Of a stretch of 27,362 nt of DNA, positions 21,513 to 27,362 are shown piece by piece. The DNA lies in contig CAXKVV010000069.1 of the NCBI GenBank assembly GCA_964058805.1, forward strand, positions 1 through 27,362. Direction: 5' to 3'. Below the pieces are notes generated by a model that was not told where the DNA came from, did not search any database, and saw nothing but the letters and a program-made list of their open reading frames with translations. A program made the position numbers and the translations under genes. The stretch is from Schoenoplectus triqueter (Eukaryota; Streptophyta; Magnoliopsida; Poales; Cyperaceae). The stretch's first letter is position 1, and every line of letters begins with the position of its first letter.

Positions 21513-22322
21513 TATAGATTAAGGAGTAAGGATTTATAATAAATAACACTATATACAAATAGAATTTTTGATAATTTATACTAATTTATGACTAAAAAGA
21601 TTATAAATATGTTTATATTTCGGATACGGATAATTCAGATATCCACATTATTTTATAGTTCAAAACTTATTTATATTTAATTCTGTTATATTATTTTACA
21701 GATATAGAACGGATATAAATATAAATAGCTAATATATGAAATATGAATGACATATTTATGAATATTTATATGAAACCGAATGGAGTATATAATATCGGCT
21801 TTGCTTACACCCCTGATTCACAAGTACAAACTCAGAGGAAATTAAACTTTCGGAATCATATGGATACAAACTATGTATTAGCATGATTTCGCTGTATATT
21901 AATTTATAGTATTTTTTTAATTCGGAGGTACGAACAACTGCATATAGAGTGCCCGCATGTTGTTTTGATCTCTATATATTACGCGTCAATTATATTACGA
22001 ACAACTGCATATACAGTATTGCACATTTATCTCTATATATATTTCTACTTAATTCACTAATTAGTCATGATGATTTTTTATCTAAAAAAATCAACTCGGA
22101 ATAAATTTGTTACAACTAAAAGTTCAAGGAGTTACCACATGTTGTTTTGATCACGTCATTGGTTTGGAAAATCCCAAGACTAACATTAATTGCAATACTG
22201 TACATATATTATTATTTACAAGTTGGGGTATGATTGTGGTCGACAAGATCTTATTAAATATGCACGATGCAAGAATGCAAACAACAGAAGTTATTTGACT
22301 TATTATTTAATTAAGAGCAGTA
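21513..22322. other. AT-rich DNA with short direct repeats
   Basis: No gene. ACGAACAACTGCATATA occurs at 21930 and 21997, and (C/A)ATGTTGTTTTGATC occurs near 21957 and 22137. These suggest local duplications or an old repeat. Overlapping open frames after 22107 show no protein family. Confidence 0.5.
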
Positions 22323-22331
22323 GAGCACTGA

Positions 22332-23777
22332 CAGATTTTTTTTATAGTAAATCAAATAATAAAAAAAAGACATATGATATGATTACTTCGATTTTTAGAC
22401 TTTCGAATCAGATTCGAGTTTTAAAATTTGATTCAATTTTTCTTCTTTTTTGTTTCTTTATTTATTATTTTTAATAGATTTTAATAGTTCATTTAGTTTA
22501 TTTATTATGTTTAAATATTTATTTTTTAAATTTAGTTTTTTTTAATATAGCAACGGTTTAATTAATAATCATTGTTAAAGGTTCTTTAGCAATAGTTATT
22601 AATTAAAAATAATTGCTAAAGGACTATTTAACAACAGCTATTAATGAATGAAGTCAGATTAATTAATAATCATTGTTAAAAGTATTTTTTATTTTAAAAA
22701 ATAGCTATAAGCCTATAATGTTCTTTATGAAGTCAGATTGATATATGGAGTCAACAATGAATAGAGTCAAATTGATTAGATAAGAATAAATATTATTGTA
22801 TATTATTCACTCATTCGATAACTAAATATAAAAAATATAATTATGCATCCAATAATAAAAAATATTTACTCAATAATACATACATACATCATGCTCATGT
22901 AATAATATGAAAAATTACACAATTTATGAAAAAATCTAAAGAAAAAAATGAAAAAATAAAAGTTAAAACTTCAAATGCATTTTGAGTTTGAAGATGATAT
23001 TTTTTTGTCCTAAAAATGATGGTAATGACACAAGTAGTTAACCCTGTAGATCTCGTCGTAACTTTTTTGTGGCCGCGTAGCACGCCTCAATCGGAGTTTT
23101 CTATCAAAAGTTATGGTCGTTTAAAGTTGAGATGGTCGAATTTCAATTTTTATTTATTTTCTCTCACCTCTCTTTTTATATATGAAAACAGATGAAAAAT
23201 GATTGATAATCCGTGGGATTTCAGTTTTTAAATTTTAATTTTTGGATATTTGAATTGGATGTTGTCTAAGATCATTTTTATTGTAATGATAATATGGACT
23301 AACGTACTCAGTGTTAATATTTTTAAAATTATATTTTAGTTATTATAATATTATATCTTTTATTATTGTTTCACATAATAAAATGATTATATAAACATTT
23401 AAAAATAAAATAATCCAAAAAATAAATATTTTAAACATAATAAATAAACTAATAGAACTTATTAAAAAATAAATTTGATCCCTTAATGAATATAATTACA
23501 TAATTACACACAACAAGATAATTAAATAAATATTATAAAATAAGCTAAATTAAAAAAATAAATATTTAAACATAATAAATATACTAAATAAACTTTTAAA
23601 ATCTATTAAAAATAATAATTAAATAAACAAACAGAAAAAAACTGAATCCGAGTTTCAAACTCGGGCCAGATCTGGACCGAATTTAATACTCGAATGTGAC
23701 TCGAAGATCTAAAAATCGGAGTAATCATTCTATATGCCTCTTTTTTTATTGTTTCATTTACTATAAAAAAATATCTG
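22332..23777. mobile_element. Mutator-type element with long terminal inverted repeats
   Basis: A 1446-base element flanked by a perfect 9-base duplication GAGCACTGA (22323-22331 and 23778-23786). Inverted ends begin CAGATTTTTTTTATAGTAAAT and, from the right, CAGATATTTTTTTATAGTAAAT. They continue as diverged but alignable arms of about 220-240 bases (22332-22560 against 23540-23777). The 9-base duplication and long arms fit a non-autonomous TIR-MULE. The interior has a perfect 10-base stem (CTTTAGCAAT at 22584 with ATTGCTAAAG at 22612) and a twice-used TTAATTAATAATCATTGTTA motif. It also has a less AT-rich patch (about 23035-23130) with no recognised protein. No transposase is seen. Confidence 0.85.
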
Positions 23778-24210
23778 GAGCACTGATCTCTTCGCCATAA
23801 AAAAGAAAAAAAATAAAGATTGGTAGTAATTCCTAGGCAATGGCCAATGGGTATCAATTATAACAAAATTAACAACCACTGACGTAATGCTACATATATT
23901 TAAAGGTCCAAGTTTTAATGTTATATAACCGTTGGGAAATTTTGCATCCACCGTAGGACTCCAATTTCGTCGAAAAAATCATTAAATAGATCATGACACT
24001 TATGAGAGATCCTGTGGGATTTCAATTCTGTAAGTATGTAGAAAACCCGTGGGGACAATTAGCTGAGCACTCTTAATTAGTCTTTAACTAAGCATGCTTG
24101 CCTCGTATTAATTATGGCAATAATGAATATCCCTGTACTCACGGCATGCAGACCCAGCTGCAAATGTGCTGATACAGTGCACCCAAAAATTTTCCCAAAA
24201 GTATTCTGCA

Positions 24211-24234
24211 ATATATATATATATATATATATAT
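24211..24234. repeat. (AT)12 microsatellite
   Basis: Twelve uninterrupted AT units. Confidence 0.95.
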
Positions 24235-24439
24235 TTGCTTGGTACATGTTGGATTATAAGATAAGTGCGACCCCAAAGGCCAAAGCCTATTGTATGCATA
24301 CAAAATAACATCAATTAATCCATTTACCAACAACAACAAAAGAAAAAAGTCTTCAATCTCAAATAAATTGGAGTATACTAAAAATGAAACCCAATTTAAA
24401 AGCATAAAGATGAAAGATCTCAAATATAAAAAATCAATG

Positions 24440-24612
24440 ATAGTAATAGTGATAATTGATAATAATGATGATAAGAATATGATAATAACAGTAATTGTAA
24501 TAATAATATAAATACTTACAATAATAGTAATAATAATATAAATACTTACAATAATAGTAATAATAATAATAATAATAATAATATAGATATTTATAATAAT
24601 AATAATAATATG
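24440..24612. repeat. Degenerate AAT/TAG trinucleotide array
   Basis: Imperfect AATAATAGT and AATAATAAT runs. They include a direct duplication of a block with ATAAATACTTACAATAATAG (near 24509 and 24539, period about 30). Confidence 0.85.
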
Positions 24613-25074
24613 AAATTTTATATGTTGAATTTAATTTATGTTGTTTGAGCCGCATCCCGCATGTGACCTGAACAGGCTCATAGGCTGAAAAGTAGGAAGT
24701 CTTCAAATTCAAATACAATATATAAAGTTTTTATCATCAAACAGTATTGAAATTCAATTTTCAGAAGTGTAGGAATGCATAATATAATTGGTTTTATAAC
24801 CTTAGTTTCGATACTTCTAATTTCTGCACGATCCCAAAAAGATATAGAGACAAATAAACATAAAAAAAACGGAAATAAAATTTTTAATAATATTTTTCAC
24901 TTTCTTATTAAGACAATGGTGCATTGATGCTCTAAATTTTCCAAAATTGAAACAGACTTCATTACCTTTCTGTGCTGGGACAGACCCCCTTATTTAAAAA
25001 AATAATAATTCAATTAAATAGTTATTGAATAATTTTAATGATAAAATATAAGATTTTTAATACTCCTCTCAGAA

Positions 25075-26073
25075 ATGGCAATTTGGCAAGTCGGGTTGGG
25101 ATTCAAGCGGATTGGGTCGCGTAAGTTTGATAAAAAAAAATTGTTGAGTCACGGGGTGGGTTCAGGTCAATCTGATCCGGGTCGGGTTGGATTTTGGGTC
25201 GAATATTATCAGGTTTTTTCATATTTTTGGTCATTTCGGGTCGGATCGGGTTTTGGGTTCTTAGTGGCTCAGGTCATCCCGAGTTTCGAGTGATTTGAGT
25301 CTGAGATGGGTTTCAGTCATCTGATATTGGGTAATCTCGGGTTTCAGGTTATTTCGGGTTAGGTCGGGTCGGGTTAAATTTTTTTTGTGACGCTTTATTT
25401 TGGCTCAGGTAATCTCTCTCTATATATGCATGTAGATAATTTCTTAATTAAAATTATCAAAATTATACGTGCAAACTGTTTGTACGTGCTGTGTTGATAA
25501 AAAGATTATTAATTCGTGTTAAAATATACTAATAGTCTGTCATTGTTTATGAAACTCGTGCTTAACACGGTCCTCATCTAAACTCGTGCTTAACCCGACC
25601 TCTCTCAAAATAAACTAACAGTCTAGTACAAGTTAAATTTATAAAAAAAAGTTTAATATTTATACGGTATAATTTAAAGTAATTAGATATATATATGTAG
25701 CACGAGTTGGGTCGGGTCGGGTTTCGGGTTGTCTGATATTGAGTCATCTCGGGTTTCAGGTCGTTCGTGTTCGGATCGGGTCGAGTTTCAGATCATTTGA
25801 TCTCATCTCATCTCGGTGTTTTGGGTTGTTCGGCTTTGTAACGGGCCGGATTTCAAATTATCTGATCTCGGGTCATCTCAGATTTTCGGGTCGTTCGCAT
25901 TCGGATCGGGTCGGATTTTGAGTTATCTGATATCGAATTATCTCGGGTTTCAGATCGTTTAAATGCTGATCAGATCAGAATCAAATCAGTTTGATTTTCT
26001 ATTAAAATCAGATAGAATTTAAATCCGGATAAATTAGATAAATTTTTTAAAATCAGATCGGATTTTGCCACCA
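25075..26073. repeat. GGGTCGGGT-rich region with 64-65 bp minisatellite
   Basis: Two blocks (25075-25376 and 25700-25980) of G/T-rich DNA surround an ordinary AT-rich spacer. In the second block, units beginning (T)T(A/G)TCTGAT or a variant start at 25729, 25793, 25858 and 25923, a 64-65 base period. A related unit begins at 25317 in the first block. ATGGCAA near 25075 and TTGCCACCA at 26065 may be terminal inverted ends of one element, as in plant elements that start with GGTGGCAA; no target duplication was found. Confidence 0.6.
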
Positions 26074-26078
26074 TTAAT

Positions 26079-27080
26079 TCTGCCTCAATTCAATCCTCCG
26101 ATGACCCTACAATTATCTTTGGGCCCCTATTCGAAACTTCTGGTTCCTATCTTTATATATTTGTTAGCGTACATTTTTTTACAAAGTTATCCTCCGTCTC
26201 TTGATCTTAGTCCCGTATCAATGACATAATAAATGATTTCACTAAAATGAAAAAAAAAAGATGGATTCCGCTCGTCTTTAATTAACAACTCTCTCTTCCA
26301 CTCCAATAAATTTATTTTTTAGATAAATATACATATTTATTTTAGATTATTCAATAATAAATTTTATTCTAATATTATATGTCTTCATCTTAAGGTTGTA
26401 CTTCTGAATATGTCGTGTTTAATTGATTGTAATAAGTTAGAAGTTTATTTTGAATTTATGACAATTGCAAACAACCCCCTTGTAAAAAATTGAATATGAG
26501 CTCCTACCTAGGCTCTTAAAACCTTAATGATGTATATTAATCAAAAGAATTATGCATAATATAATGACAAACTATCATTTAGAATTGTAGATCTTTAACT
26601 ATTTTAGACGAAATTTTTTAGAAGTTAAATTTGGTACATTAAATATTATGTATATTTTGAAATTGTTCTTAGTAAAAAATTCTATCATTATTTATTGTGT
26701 TGGCTCTCCAACGACAAAATGAATTGGATGATACATTCATCCCTCTTTTATCAAATTTATTTTCACATTAGTACGGTAAAAGTTCCTATGTAAATTGAAT
26801 GGTTGATATTTTATCCACGATTTTAATCTATCAAAATTTGCACATTCTAAATATTCAACAACTTAATTTTAAGAGGTCGACTCTCATCTATCCATATATA
26901 AAAAAAAAATCAACTACAAAAGACTCGTTAAACCGCGTTGCATTTCAGAGCAAATAAAGGAAAAAGAACTCGCCAATCGCCACTCTGCGTTGTCTGCAAA
27001 GTGCAACCAGAGAAAAAAAGGAGAGGAGCAAACCAATAAAAAAATGAATAAATAAAAATATAAAACGCCTCTCTCTTCGT
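26079..27080. other. AT-rich DNA, no gene
   Basis: I see no recognisable element ends or coding region. Composition becomes more balanced from about 26930 onward. Confidence 0.6.
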
Positions 27081-27144
27081 TTGGTTGTGGGGTTGGATGA
27101 GAGTGAGATCAGAGAGTCGCTGAATCACCCGCTGTACCCAACGC

Positions 27145-27340
27145 AAAAACGTGGCACTAGACCCGTGATCTGTGGTGCATGCTTTTCAGAGTTCTTGTCG
27201 TTACTCGCTAGGATCCGTACACGTGTCGTGCACTGTCAGACAGTTTGGGCCGGGATGGAGAGAGCCCCATTTACGCTGGAGGAGATCCGCCGTTCATTGC
27301 TCCCGATCCGCTGTGACGTAATTTGATTGGACCAATTGGC
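27145..27340. promoter_or_regulatory. Possible promoter edge: G-box, TGACGT and CCAAT motifs
   Basis: In a GC-richer terminal stretch there are AACGTGGC near 27149, the ABRE/G-box ACACGTGTC at 27219-27227, TGACGTA at 27314-27320 and CCAATTGG at 27332-27339. Such clusters are typical of plant proximal promoters, so a gene may start just right of the window. An 81-codon open frame across here has no recognisable domain. Confidence 0.3.
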
Positions 27341-27362
27341 ACCGCATTTTTACTTTTTGAGT

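Larger units (their letters stand above)
23787..25070. other. AT-rich DNA with microsatellites, no gene
   Basis: It contains the (AT)n tract at 24211-24234 and the degenerate AAT array at about 24440-24610. I see no element ends and no coding sequence elsewhere in it. Confidence 0.6.

Noticed and set aside
22323..23786. CACTA (En/Spm) element suggested by CACTG near both ends and AACGGTT-like repeats
   Set aside because: CACTG reads in the same direction at both ends because it belongs to the 9-base direct duplication GAGCACTGA, which fits Mutator, not CACTA with its 3-base duplication.
24434..24718. Tyrosine-rich open frame
   Set aside because: It is a translation of the degenerate AAT array.
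25075..25921. Open frames in the GGGTCGGGT blocks
   Set aside because: The repeats happen to lack stops in one frame; composition is that of the minisatellite, with no domain.
27081..27326. 81-codon open frame at the right edge
   Set aside because: It has no recognisable domain; GC-rich promoter DNA often lacks stops by chance. Kept only as promoter-like sequence.

Overview
This is nuclear DNA of a flowering plant. It has spliced genes with GT-AG introns, very AT-rich intergenic DNA and many plant transposon types. Both recognisable genes belong to angiosperm families. The wording of the response regulator's receiver and C-terminus reminds me of monocots outside the grasses, but that is a weak impression from memory.

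The genes lie in the left 10.8 kb and converge tail to tail. On the + strand (144-2376) are the last two exons of a coiled-coil protein of the Arabidopsis At5g41620 ('USO1-like') family; its 5' part lies outside the window. On the - strand (10441 down to 4174) is a complete six-exon type-B response regulator (ARR-B), the transcription factor class that ends cytokinin phosphorelay signalling. It has a receiver domain, a GARP/Myb DNA-binding domain and a long C-terminal region; the joined exons give 617 codons with no break. Its 2.77-kb first intron holds two insertions with target-site duplications: a 5'-truncated LINE in antisense (7726-9419) and a hAT-type MITE (9633-10049).

From about 10.8 kb to the right edge I find no intact gene, only layered transposon debris. 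Elements with ends and target duplications that I could read are a Mutator-type MITE (12404-12721), a hAT-type MITE with GGGTGT ends (14968-15385) and a Mutator-type element with about 240-bp inverted ends (22332-23777). There are four copies of one small Helitron-like family, two of them fused head to tail at a 406-bp period (20644-21512). A second GGGTGT-type copy lies at 19976-20384. A GGGTCGGGT-rich region with a 64-65 bp minisatellite and a G-quadruplex motif lies at 25075-26073. The last 280 bp are richer in GC and carry G-box, TGACGT and CCAAT motifs, so they may be the promoter edge of a gene beyond the window.

I found no wholly new gene system. The best leads are the insertions inside the cytokinin-regulator intron, the LINE whose reading frame is broken only by stop codons, the tandem Helitron copies and the long-inverted-repeat Mutator element.
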